Shown here: positions 1 to 11,900 of the stretch, in pieces
Layout: each line of letters starts with the position of its first letter
Numbering within the stretch: position 1 is the first letter of the stretch
Assembly: GCF_020085105.1 (NCBI RefSeq)
Contig: NC_058042.1
Coordinates: 17,840,001 to 17,904,000 of the forward strand
Length of the DNA: 64,000 bases
DNA from: Siniperca chuatsi
Lineage: Eukaryota > Chordata > Actinopteri > Centrarchiformes > Sinipercidae
Reading direction: 5' to 3'
Translations under genes and position numbers: made by a program
Notes under the pieces: model-generated
Databases searched by the model: none
What the model was told of the DNA's origin: nothing
The model's input: only the letters and a program-made list of their open reading frames with translations

Positions 1-2500
1 GTTGGGCTCGTTATCTTTAGCCAGCTAGCTAACGTTAACGTTATTTCGTTGATCTATTTGGATGATTGACTTTAAATGATTGTGTGTAACGTGACTTTCA
101 GGTTGAGCATTAATGTATGTCATCTGTCACTTACTATACAAACGCCGTAAATGTCATGACACGACGAGATTATTTTGTTGAGATGGCATATTTTCTCTTA
201 ACCCTGCGGAAGAATACGTTTTTACCCTGTCAATGTCGTGCTGCGGTCCGTTTACTCGTGGCAGTCAGTGATGACGACTACATATAATGTTATGACATTA
301 GCAGTTCAGTGGTTTGGAGCGCCACCTAGTGTTGTTACTGTGCTGTCCAAGAAATTATTCTGTAGGTTGGGCTTGATTAATGGGGTTATTAAACATTAGA
401 TAAAGGACCGCATCAGGTTTGGTATTCAAGTCTAAGTAAGTATCATTATAAAAGCTTTCATGGATACAGATCAAATTTAGCACGAGTAATAAGGTTGAAA
501 TATAGTAAAGTTGGGACAGTTTCCAAATTTCATTGTGATCAAACGTAAAGTCAGATGGAAATAACATACCAGTTAACTGTAATGTTGATAAAGTAACAAC
601 AACAATAATCTAATGGTTGTAACAAAAAGCACTGGTTAAAAAAGGATGTTGGTGTCACTGAATATAAAAATGTTCCAAAGCCTTTTAAAGAAGGTAATTT
701 TTATGACCGGATTAGATGCAGTGATTGTAATGTGATGTGAAGACTTCAGTTGAACCTGTTATGCATTTTGTTGGCAGCCTCACTGTGTTAAACTGTCTGA
801 GTAAACAGGGAATCTACTGTTTTCATATCACATGGAAACAAAGAAATTATCTCTAACTTATCAAGTTTTTTTGTCTAATATTAACTTGCTTTGACATTTT
901 TTTTTAATCATCAAGTGACATTTCTAGTCCTTTTGATCTGCCCTTTTCCATCTTGTTTCAAGATACAAACTTTTTAGAAAATTCTTGAAGCTTCTCTAGT
1001 AACAAGTGAAATTTTCTTAACCTTTTTACAGAATTACAACACGAAGAATTTCTATGAAATAAGGATTAAAGGACATTTTGAGATGTATGGTTTGCAGTGA
1101 AAGATGTTAGATGTCATTAACCTTAGCTTTCAGGTAAATATTCAGAAACTGGAGTTTTGGGCCTCAATTTCTGTGATTTGCTAACTTAAGAATGTCACAA
1201 TGAAGTGTAAGAAATGATAGAAACTCAGTCAAACGTTCATTGATATTACTTATTCCTATTCAGGCTCAAGGGGGGCAGGAAGCTATCCCAGCGTACACCA
1301 GGTGGGCGATAGACTCCTTGATCAGGTTGCTAGTTCATCACAGGGCTACATAAGAAATAGGTACATATCTAATTATCAAGAATGTCCAATAAACTCTTTT
1401 GGACTGTGGCAGAAAAATGAAGAGGGTTATTTTAAAATACCAAAGCAAAACATTTTACATAATGTTGTATGTAAATAATGTGATGCTAATTTTAATGCAC
1501 AGTGCTGTTTATTTAATGTGGTCTTTCCTGCTACATTTTGTCTAGCCTCAAGACTTTTTGAGTTGTACGCAGCACTATTGTCAGTCTTACTGTAACCCTT
1601 AGAGTGTACGAATCAACACTATGCCAGTGTTGATACAAGTCCACACCCATCAAGTCACTTTTTCATATTTTTGATCTGCCAGCCGATATGTATGTATGTC
1701 ATATATACATATATCTGTTTATATTTCAGCGAATAAGTAAATTGCAGTACAGAAATGCCAAAGATATGCTTGTGGTCATTTAAAAACAGTGTCACTATTG
1801 CATGGTTTATCCAGCAAAGAGCACTGACAAGTTTGTTTTTAAGAGTAAAATGTCCTGCTCAGTACATAACTTTGTCACAATTAATTCATAATCAAATTAA
1901 GTGCTCATTATCAGATATATTGTTGGTCAGGCTCTAATTTATACTAGATAATTTGTGGAAGATGAACGTAATCTACTAAGGAACTTCATAGACAATGCTT
2001 CCTTTTTCCTTACAGGAGAAAAATGTGTATTTTGAAGCAGCTTTGTACTTAAATAGTTGATGATTTGACAAAACAATCCAAATTCAAGATCCACTCACTA
2101 GCTTTTTGTCAGGAGCTTTCAACTGTATCTCTCAGTCTTTGTCAGCAATAGAGCTTAGTTGTCATTGAGATGAATCTGTTGACATTAGCTGTTATGGTTT
2201 TAGGTTTTAGCACTTTTAGGGTTTCTTAAAGTTAAGTATCAAGGTTCATTCTTGACCTTGAAAATAGTACTTTGACAGAACAGTCCACATATTATTATCC
2301 AATTACTATTATCCACTTACTTCTACTTAATATTAAATGTTTAAAAATGTTCCTCTCACAAACATCTTAAGTATAGCAAAGTAACACTCAAATATATTAG
2401 AATTGATGACTTAAATATGTAGGTCCTGCATATGTGAAAATCGGTAAGGTTTCTCTACAACGTCGTTTTTTCTCCCACACGACCTGAACGCAGCATTGTA
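1..2500. other. Upstream non-coding region, no supported gene
   Basis: AT-rich DNA without an open frame that resembles a known protein. The short open frames here (for example 355-567 minus and 1755-1937 plus) are under 75 codons and have no recognisable motif. In human, IST1 lies head to head with ZNF821 (from memory), so I looked for its N-terminal exon on the minus strand and did not see it. One degenerate interspersed repeat is listed separately at 1262-1362. Confidence 0.6.
1262..1362. repeat. Degenerate teleost interspersed repeat fragment
   Basis: The stretch has a GGCAGGAAGCTATCCCAGC core, then a GTACACCAGGTGGGCGATAGAC-like part and a GTTGCTAGTTCATCACAGGG part. It resembles a very common fish repeat whose core reads roughly 'gagcctatcccagc ... 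gtacaccctggacaggtcgccagt ... cacaggg'. The resemblance is from memory. The family name and element boundaries are not established. Confidence 0.45.
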
Positions 2501-2964
2501 TCTTTAGCATGAACTCCCCGTCGTCCCTGCATATCCCACAATCCTGTTCGGTGTAGCTTCATAGCTTTTACGTTAGAGATCAGCTGAGGTCGCGCATAGC
2601 TGCAGTGAGTGCACGGGTGCCAGCGGCTCGGGATCGGAGCAGCTCGGGGCTGCTCGGCGTCTCTCTTGGTCGGGCTCGGACATCAGTTAAAACCCCCCTG
2701 GTCGACTGGAGACGGGGCTTTTTTTCACACCTGCAAGAATGTGACTCTTTTATGTGTCCGTTTTTTATTTTTTTTTATCCCCGTAAATTGTCCCGACTCT
2801 GCCGATAGAGTATACGATTTGATCAAATTTTTTTATTTTTTTTATTTCGTTCATCATCTGTTCCCTCAGTGCGGAAAACACCTGGACTGGTCTCAGGGTA
2901 ACCGTCCGGGCTAGGAGGAGATTCCAGTTTTTTTTTGTTTTTTTAACCGGGAGTGGGCAATAAT
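2500..2964 (+). promoter_or_regulatory. znf821: CpG-rich promoter and 5' UTR of znf821
   Basis: Between about 2510 and 2720 the base composition changes from AT-rich to GC/CpG-rich (CGTCG, GGTCGCGC, GGCTCGGGATCGG, GCTCGGCGTC), typical of a CpG-island promoter. Pyrimidine/T-rich 5' UTR follows and leads directly to the znf821 start codon at 2965. The transcription start cannot be placed exactly; roughly 2550-2620 is likely. The overlapping open frames at 2605-2808 and 2609-2914 show no family resemblance. Confidence 0.6.
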
Positions 2965-5900
2965 ATGTCCAGGCGAAAACAGACCAACCCCTTCAAAGTT
3001 AACTGTAGGTATTACAGGTATTGTCTAATACTATTTTACGAGTTATTTATCAGTGTCACGGATTGGTTGCCTGACAGGAATGTGTTGATTCAGAGCTGTT
3101 TCTGCAGCGACCTGCTTTAACAGTGTTTCTGTTTGCTTCCCTTGGTGTCCGCTGTAGCTTATAATGGATTCATATAAGATGTTTTAAACCAAAGACATGC
3201 CATCACATACTCTACTGTAGGCCTATATTCCGACTATATTATGTTAGCAGGTGACATTTAAATATCGTAGATTTTTTTTAGGTTTGCATCATAGCAGTTA
3301 ACATTTTCTTGTCAGAGTGGTGATAGATAGCTCACTTTCATTTTGGTTTATAGTTTGTGTGAGAATACAGCACAGGACTTCATTGGCTGATCGAAATTCT
3401 TTTTTCTTTTCTTCTTTATTCCACAATGACCCCTTGAGTAGTTATATTGGCATAGTTACAAGTGTATGAAAGCAAAAGAGGCAGACATAAAGTAAGAAAC
3501 ACTTATTGCCCAGTAATTGAAATCAAACTCTGGATAAATATAATACAATCAAAAAGAAAATGATAAGTGACTGAATGAATACATATAGTAAAAACAATTT
3601 TTGAAAATGAGTTCATTATTGGTAAATATTCTTACTTAAAAGTAGCTGTTATTATCAGCAAGTTTGGTATATTGATAATGTGTAATGGTACTCATCACCT
3701 TGATCTCCTGACAAACATAAAGTACACTTGGGTTTGCGACATAGTAATGCAAAACATTTCTCCTTTGAAAATGATAATGTGTGCAAACTTTCAGTGGCAT
3801 GCTGGGGGACTAGTAATTCATACCACTACTTGTGTGTTTTCCAAGTAGGCTGACTCACAAGAAGCCTTGCAATATTATCTTCCTCTAGTTAGCCTCTGTG
3901 TCAGGGCTTGTGGCTAACAATGTTTCTGGGTGTAATTTCTGTAGAGTGACTTAGCAATAACATGTTGTAGGTGTTAAGAAGAAGCTAGCATATTGTTAAA
4001 CCGCAATCAGAGGGGACAAGCGTTTCAACTTCTTCACTTCACGCTGTGGATCTGCATGGTGTTAATTCAGTTTGTTCTGACATTTCAGTATGAGTACAAA
4101 ATGATAGAAAAGCAATACAGAACAATAGAGCTGAAACAATTAGTTAATTAATCGATTAGTGGATTGACAGAAAAGAAATAGGCAACTATTTTGGTAATTA
4201 TCTAATGTTTTTTATCATTTTATTTAGAAAAATGGCCAAACATTATCTGGTTCCAGCTTTTCAAATGTATGGTTTTGATGCTTTTCTTTGTCTTTTTGGG
4301 TTTTGGACTGTTAGTCCGATAAAATAACCAATTTGAATACGTCACACTGGGTTTTGTGAAGTTAAAATGTGCATTTTTTCACTATACTCGAAACTTGTTA
4401 ATCAAAACGATTAATCAAGAAAATAGTCTACAGATTAGTAAATTAGTGTTTCTGTTATGTCTCTTTTGAGAATGAATTCTGAGTGTTTTCTGAGTGGCAC
4501 ATTGTTCTCAAGCATCATGTTTGTATGCAGGGCTTTCCTGCCTACCATTAATGGCACTACTATTATGAACTGTAGCATCTTATTTCGATTTCATATTCTA
4601 ATGAAATATTGGCATACAATATACAAAATTAACTTTATTAAATCTAAAGCCGGAGATATACTTGCTTTTTAACCACGCGTCTGCTTAGACAACAGGCTGC
4701 GTCGGAATTGTTCACATACTTGCCTATGTACCATGCATGTTACTGAAGGATTACACTAGAGTGTGTGTGTGTGTGTGCGTGCGTGCATCTTGCATTAATT
4801 TCTGAGGACATGCACAACCGACGCTCCAAACGGAAGCAGGATACGCGAGGCAGGCATCATGCGTATGCGAACGCAGAGTTAAATCAATTATATCTCCGGT
4901 TTAAGGAATACTGGGGAGACCCCTGTTGTGAGTAAACTATTGGTGTCCCTCTCTGCTTTGGCTTTTGGCCTTCTGCCCCCTGGATCCCCTTTTTAGTGGA
5001 CAGCATGCTCTTAAACACACCTCAGTTCACAGAAGGCCCAGTGTAATCTGCTGAAGTTATGTATGCTGCAGCCCTCCTTTCTAAACATAGTTTGTTTAAA
5101 CTGCGGTTGAAATACATCTTGCACTTACGACAGCAGTAAGCCCTTCGAGCTAATGAGCTCATTTGCTGCTTTGTAACACTTCTACAAGAGTCCAGAGTGG
5201 GAGCTGAAAACCCTTAGCAGGGCCTAATACAATGTAATGTTGGCATAAATTAGTGCACTTGCAAAGCATTTTTTAGACTGACAAGCCCTGCCTCTTGCCG
5301 TGTCACTGGAGTGTGAGTTCAGGCGCTGTGTTTTGTACATAGACTTTCCTCTGCTTTGCCATGATTGTTTTACCTGTCTTTTCTTGTGAGGTATGAATTG
5401 CATGCACAGAGCTGTCCCCCATGAGAGGGCCACACCAGATAGACAGACTGACAGACCAGACAGGCAGGGAGACAGTCTGACAGGCAGGCGGGCTGCCACA
5501 CACACACACAAAGACACACACACAGGGAATTCAGACAATAATACAACAGTGATGCCTGTCTAGCTAATTGTGTTCCTCCTTGAGTTTGATGTACAACAAC
5601 ATTAAGAAAAACAGCATTATATAAAAGTTAAATTAGGTTTGGAGGTGGTGCATACTTATGGAGAGAGTGGATGTGTCCTTCAGGTTGACATAAATTGACA
5701 TCAGTTTGTATAACAGTATAGGTGCACGTGTTATTGAAAAACACATGCACAAAATTCTGAAATTCTTGAAGAGTTCACTATAATAAATACTGTGCAGGTT
5801 ATTTCAGCATTTTTGCTAATCAAGTTTTTGATTATGTGTACATATATGTGGATACAGCACCTACAAGTTTTGTTAACTGGACTTGCATTTCATCTAATTA

Positions 5901-6274
5901 GAAAAGTACAGTTGAGTTTTTCATACACCTGTTTCTGTCAAGCACCTGAATTTGGTTTTGAAAGAGCTAAGATTAACATGTTTTCTCTGAAATGTGCTGC
6001 AGTAGCTCAGCACAAATGTTTCTTTATTATCTGCGATTGCTTTCATGGTGGCAGTGTATTCTTGTGGCCGGCTCAAAAGCCCAATATAACTATGTAAATA
6101 TTACTTTTCTGTTGTAATTATCAAGGAGGAGAATTGAGGTGCCGAACTAACCAAAGAAAGTCTTCCAGAGAAAAATGTTAATCACTTCACCTTCTTCTTC
6201 TCTGTGATAGTAGGTCACCAGTTAATCAGAGTGAGAATTGATCTGATGTTTGGCCCACCACCCTCATTCTCCTC

Positions 6275-6341
<67 letters not shown>

Positions 6342-7513
6342 CAGGGGCCCCAGCACTTCCTGTAGATTCAGACGTGTTGTGTGTCTGCGTGTGTGTGTTT
6401 TGGAGGGGACGGCGGCTGAAAAGGACCCCCATTGCTTGTTGTTTGAGTAGAGTTTGGCATTTCTTTCTTTCTTCATTCTTCTTTTGTCTGTTTTGTTTTG
6501 TGCGCTACCACCTCCCACCCCCCTCCTCTCTTCTCCCTCCTCTCCTCTCCCTCTTCTGTGTGTCTGGCTGATGAGTTTGTCTCTTTGTCTGGATTCAGTC
6601 AGACACTGCGTCACCTCCTGCCTACAGACACACAGACTCAGAGATAACATCACAGTGGCAGAGACTGAGGGAGAGAGGGGGGGGGGGGCAGTGAGGAGAG
6701 ACAGATGTACAGACAGAGCCATAGCAGTGGGGGGATGGGTATCTCTCACACATCAATCATTGGCTATGTGCCCTGAAGCCAGCTTGTTGTAGCAGTTCAT
6801 AGTTCAATACTCTGACCCACTCTACCAGTGTTAATGAAGGCTTTGATTTCTATGGGAAAAGTGTCCAAACTACGTTCACGTACTAACTTCTCGCCACTAC
6901 CAAACAGTACAATGACAAACCTCTTCAAAGATTATACCTGTTTTTCACAGACACACAGAGTGAGAGTGTGTGTGTGTGCGTGTGTGCGTGTGTGTGTGTG
7001 TGCGTGCGTGTGCGTGCAGTACCTCAGGATTGTGGCGAGGGCTGTAATTACTTCTGTCAGTCTCAGGTAACTGAAGTCAGGATCTCTCCCATCTCTGATC
7101 TGTGTTAATGGAGGGAGAGCATACAAGGGAAGAAAATTGGATTTTAAGCTATCATTCATTTTAGCAATCTGAAGTGGGATGTTCTTATGTGTGAATGCCA
7201 GAGGAGCTTTTGATAAAACTGTCTCCAGTGAAGCAGTGTTGGCAGTTAGATACAGGTTTGCATGGTCAGATGTAATAATAAGAAAAGTGAAGGGATTTTA
7301 CAGAATCCTGCAACCCACAGGGCTACGATAAAACAAAGAGTGGAATCACAAAGTGTTAAATGAGCCACATATGGGCTGTCATGGTATGAAGCTTTATCCT
7401 CCCCCTCAGAGCTGATGGTATAGATATGGAAGTAGTCACATTCAAGCAGGGAGGACAGAGGGCGAGCCAGGCTGTTCAGTGTGTGGGTGGGTGAGAGAGA
7501 GAGAGAGAATGAC

Positions 7514-7549
<36 letters not shown>

Positions 7550-8870
7550 ATAAAAAAGTTTAGTGTTTATTTTTCACTTTTTTGTATTTTAACTGCAAGT
7601 CAACATTATTATTACTACATTATTATTATTATCCTATCTTACTTATCTCTACATATATTAATATCACAATTATTCTGTTTATGCATGTTCTTATTTTACA
7701 CATGCTTTGGCAATGTTAACATCTGTTTCCCATGCCAATAAAGCCCAATTGAATTGAATTGAAAATTGAATTGAGAGACAGAGAGAGAGAGAGAGAAGCA
7801 GTTAGCTAGAGGAAAGGAGTGGAGGCTGCTTCCCCCGTGGGACTGCAGCATGGCTGTCGAACAGTATCTGCGAGTGTATATGTGTGTGGAAAACGTGGGG
7901 GTTGGGATGCAAATGAAGTTAATGTGTGTGCACGTATGTCACTGGGCTTGCCTTGCTTGGATTAGCATTCATTATGTTTCAGTGTAGTATGGCTCATATG
8001 AAAGCAGCCTAATCGGCGAAGAAGTTCCTGTGGTCCACATCTTGAGTGGATCCCAAAAGTTTTGAGAAAAACATAGAATTGTATAAATTATTTACCTGAA
8101 TTATTGGCCTGGACATGATTATGTCTTACCGTTGACAAAACAAGAACTATAGGTGAATGCACTAGTGTTCAATTCATACCTTCTTGTGGTATGCTATGAC
8201 AGTAGATGCACTTTCTATGTTGCTATGGAGATAAAGCACTCATGCTGGATACAATATATGGGTAAAAAGTAGGCTGCTGTATTAAAACAGACTTAATTTA
8301 TTGACATGTTTAGCTCACCATATTTTTAAAAAAAAAAAGCATGTTATATGTGAAATCAATTTCTCTACTAGAGATCCTGCCACAGTGGTGCATAGTCATA
8401 GTGCTGTCTGTCTGTCTGTAGACAGAATCAGAAATCAGAATCAGAAATACTTTATTGATCCCCACACTTATGATAACTTAAGACATAACATAAGACACAC
8501 TTATGTTCTGCATGTATGGTTCATGGTATACAGGAAATCGCAGTGCATTGTCATACAAAAACAGCCTTCTAAATTGTGAAACTTGATAGATAGGCTTGGT
8601 CTTCCAGTCATGTGCACCACACCCTTTATGCAAAAATGAAAACCTTGATCTGCAGTTCTTGGCATTTTATTATTGATTGATTGATTCACTCATTCATATT
8701 GTTTCATACATACATACAGTTAAGCTTACTGAGTTGCAACATTGCCAAAATTGGTCTAATAAACCCAGAGATGTTAATAAGATAAGATAACACGGTATGG
8801 CAAAATCTCTGATATCAGACACATAGAAATCATCTCATGGTATATATCGTCATATTACCCACCCCTAGTG

Positions 8871-8965
<95 letters not shown>

Positions 8966-11900
8966 CATGTAGGTTTAGCTTACAGTACACAACTAGCCAC
9001 CTGCACTCCTCACTTTTTCTCTCCAGTCAGCACAGTTCATTGTGCTCACTGGAAACACTTTTATCTTACTGACTGCTACTGTCTTTCTATCTCCAGGGCC
9101 ATTCCACACTTCAGGCATCACAGGACTTCAGCACACTATTAACATGGATGGCAGGGACGAATTCACCGAAGACAGTGAATGCTGCAGCAACAACTCCCAG
9201 GAAGTCCAAGAGCAGGATAGCATCTCAGGTACAGGATGGAGGGACGGAACAGGGAAGGACTGGATGGACTCTGTAGGACATCCACAGACTGAGGGGTGTT
9301 AGTGAGAATAAGCCCTACTCTGTGTTCTGTTGTCTGTCTGTATTGATAGGGCTGTGTTTACCTCCATAGAAGACAGCGATAGTGACCCTGACAACCACGG
9401 TGAAGACTCGTCCTCCAACACCTCCGCTGACGACCACATGACCACCAAGAGATCACAGTGCCGCCTACAAGGAGCGGGAGTCAAAGAGGTGAGAGGGCTG
9501 GTACCCACATCAAACAAAAAAATGGGCTAGAGTAATAATGGCCACATTCGTCTTTCATTTTCATGATTGTGCCACTTGTCAGTTTTGTTCATATTAGTAT
9601 TGTTTATTTCTTTGACATTATTTTTCCTCATCTTTAATTATTTTGAGTACTGCCTGGGTGTTACACAATGGGCTACTGTACTGTGCAGTTGGTCGTGTGG
9701 CGTGAAGATACAAACAAGATTCCACAGAGATAAATTATTGACATGGATCTGCCCGTCGTTTTGAGATATACGGTACATCGCATGTGGTTTTATAACTGAA
9801 GTGGTTGTGGCCAGACTTGTGTGGGCTGTCAAAATTATAAACTTAACAGCCGGAGGTTTTTTCAACTCTCAGCCACCAGTTGTGCATGAAGCAGCTGTTG
9901 ATGTTAATATTAATTTGGATATAGTTGTCCACTCTGTGTTTAGTGTTTGCTATAAGAGCGTATGCCACTGTAGTATTTGCTGCAGGTTTAAGTTACTGTA
10001 GTGTTCCATTTAACTGGGGGAAAATAGCAGATCATTTGATTGAACTTTGGTGGGGGTCAACAGGAACAGGAAGTACTGATATCTGTTATATCTGACATTT
10101 ACACAGTGCTTCCTTCTTATCAGATCATCTGTTAAAACTCTAAAACACAAACTGGGGTTCAACTAGTTGCACTGCAGTGTGCAGACATATGTATAACATT
10201 CATATGGTCACCTTTTATGTTATACCTTCATGTGTGAAATTGTAAAAACAAATTGCTGAAATATTTGCTACTTAAAATCTTTATTTGTTAAATGAATGTT
10301 ATTGTTAGGCATCCATTTTGAAAATGTTTACTATTTTGGGATTTCTTATGTCAAATGAGTAAAATTGGCAGATAAAAGAGGTATTTTCGTTTTTTTTGGA
10401 ATGTCGTATAATCATTGAATGCTTCTGTGGGGTTGACAACTTGGACTTTTGTAAACCAGAATATACCCCTATGCAATGAAGAAAAACAGGAACAAGAAAA
10501 ATGGCATGCACTTCAATTTAATGGACTCGTAATGGACTTGAACAGAGCACCTCTGGTAGCAGCCAATATGTTTTGTGCCTGGACCTTCTGTTTGAAAATG
10601 TTCTGTATTTCAGCTTGTGTGTGAGTCACATCTGTGACAGCACACAGCATCATGTCACTGTTAGTGAGTCACTGGGGCTTGAGAGATTTTTGCTTATTCA
10701 CACACTCAACACATCACCATATACCACTTGCAGAAATGCTTCAGTCGGAAACATGTGAAGGGAGTAGCGACTCCGCAAAGGCCCAGTGAGAAATAAAAAA
10801 ATAAGTTACAGTGTCTAGCATTATTCTTTAAGCATGCACGATGTGATGCTTATAATCAGTTCTTCCTTGCTTCAGCTTGGTACTTAGGTTACACTTGTCA
10901 GGATACTAATGGTGAATCTTCTACAAATAAGGACAAATTGATTGTGTATAATAACTCTAGAAATAAAATTAATATCAAAATGGATATGATATCCAAGTAT
11001 GTTGGTGTGAGGTGTACATGTACTTTGCAATATAGCACTGGTTCTGCTCCTGAAATGTGTTTTAATGATGCTTGGTTTTCCTCAGGAAAGCGAGGAAGGG
11101 GCAGACCACGGCATCAACTTTGTTTGTCCTCTCTGCATGCTGGATTTCAGCAGCCCTGAGAAACTCATCTCCCATGTCTACCAGGTGAGAACAACGCTGT
11201 CTCGCCTGTTCTAATCTAGTAGAGAACCATGAAAACAAAGCAGCTTTAGATTCTTTATTGCAGTCTGTTTCTAATAAGCTAGGTCGTCACCTTTAAAGCC
11301 TCTAAGTAGCTTTCACCATCAGCACTTCAGTGAAACGCAGGTTGAGGGAGAAGGTGTTGACTTGTATCAGCCAATCTGGTACTTACTTTGTCATGTAACT
11401 GCACAGGAGTCATACATTTTGCAGTATTTTTTTAACTAAAACAACTGAAGTTGTTTTAAGAGTTAATACAAACTTAAGTCGGTTACAATTCAATACAACT
11501 GTCAAAAAAGAAGATTATTATATATTTACTGAAGGTAAATGATTACTAATGCTGTCTTAAAATGCTGCAGTTGCAGGTTCAGCTCTTCTTCCAGGGTTTT
11601 TATCCTTTATTTTACAGTAGTCCACACCTTCCACTCTCATTATATGTGTCTTCACCAATTGCTGTGAAGTCTCCCTTCACAGTCAGTAGCTGATTTATAC
11701 CTTACTTCAGCATTTGCAGAAGTCACATAATCCACACTGTTTTTTTTAGTTGTTTTTTCGCAAAAGTCAGGCAGTTTGTGGTTCTTGCACTTAAAGATGA
11801 ATGTGCATTCTGTCACTGTAATGTTGAGCATTTACAACAGTGTCTGCCTTGTTAACCCGTGTGGAACATATGGACAGTGACACAAGCCATAACAGTGTCA

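Larger units (their letters stand above)
3005..9096 (+). other. znf821: znf821 intron 1 (6.1 kb), repeat-rich
   Basis: Donor GTAGGT at 3005, acceptor TTTCTATCTCCAG ending at 9096. This is the most repeat-laden stretch of the window. It contains two interspersed elements near 4.1-4.9 kb, several TG/CA microsatellites at 6.3-7.5 kb, a LINE-like tail near 7.6-7.77 kb, and a 90-bp AT tract at 8873-8962. No exon was recognised inside it. The open frames made of Thr-His or Cys-Val runs are microsatellite translations. Confidence 0.8.

Noticed and set aside
3009..3020. Donors at 3009 or 3018 for znf821 exon 1
   Set aside because: Both give a stop codon at 9140-9142 after joining exon 2. The donor at 3005 restores the conserved Trp and the full frame.
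6226..6792. Several open frames with Thr-His or Cys-Val runs
   Set aside because: They translate the TG/CA microsatellite and its flanks within an intron.
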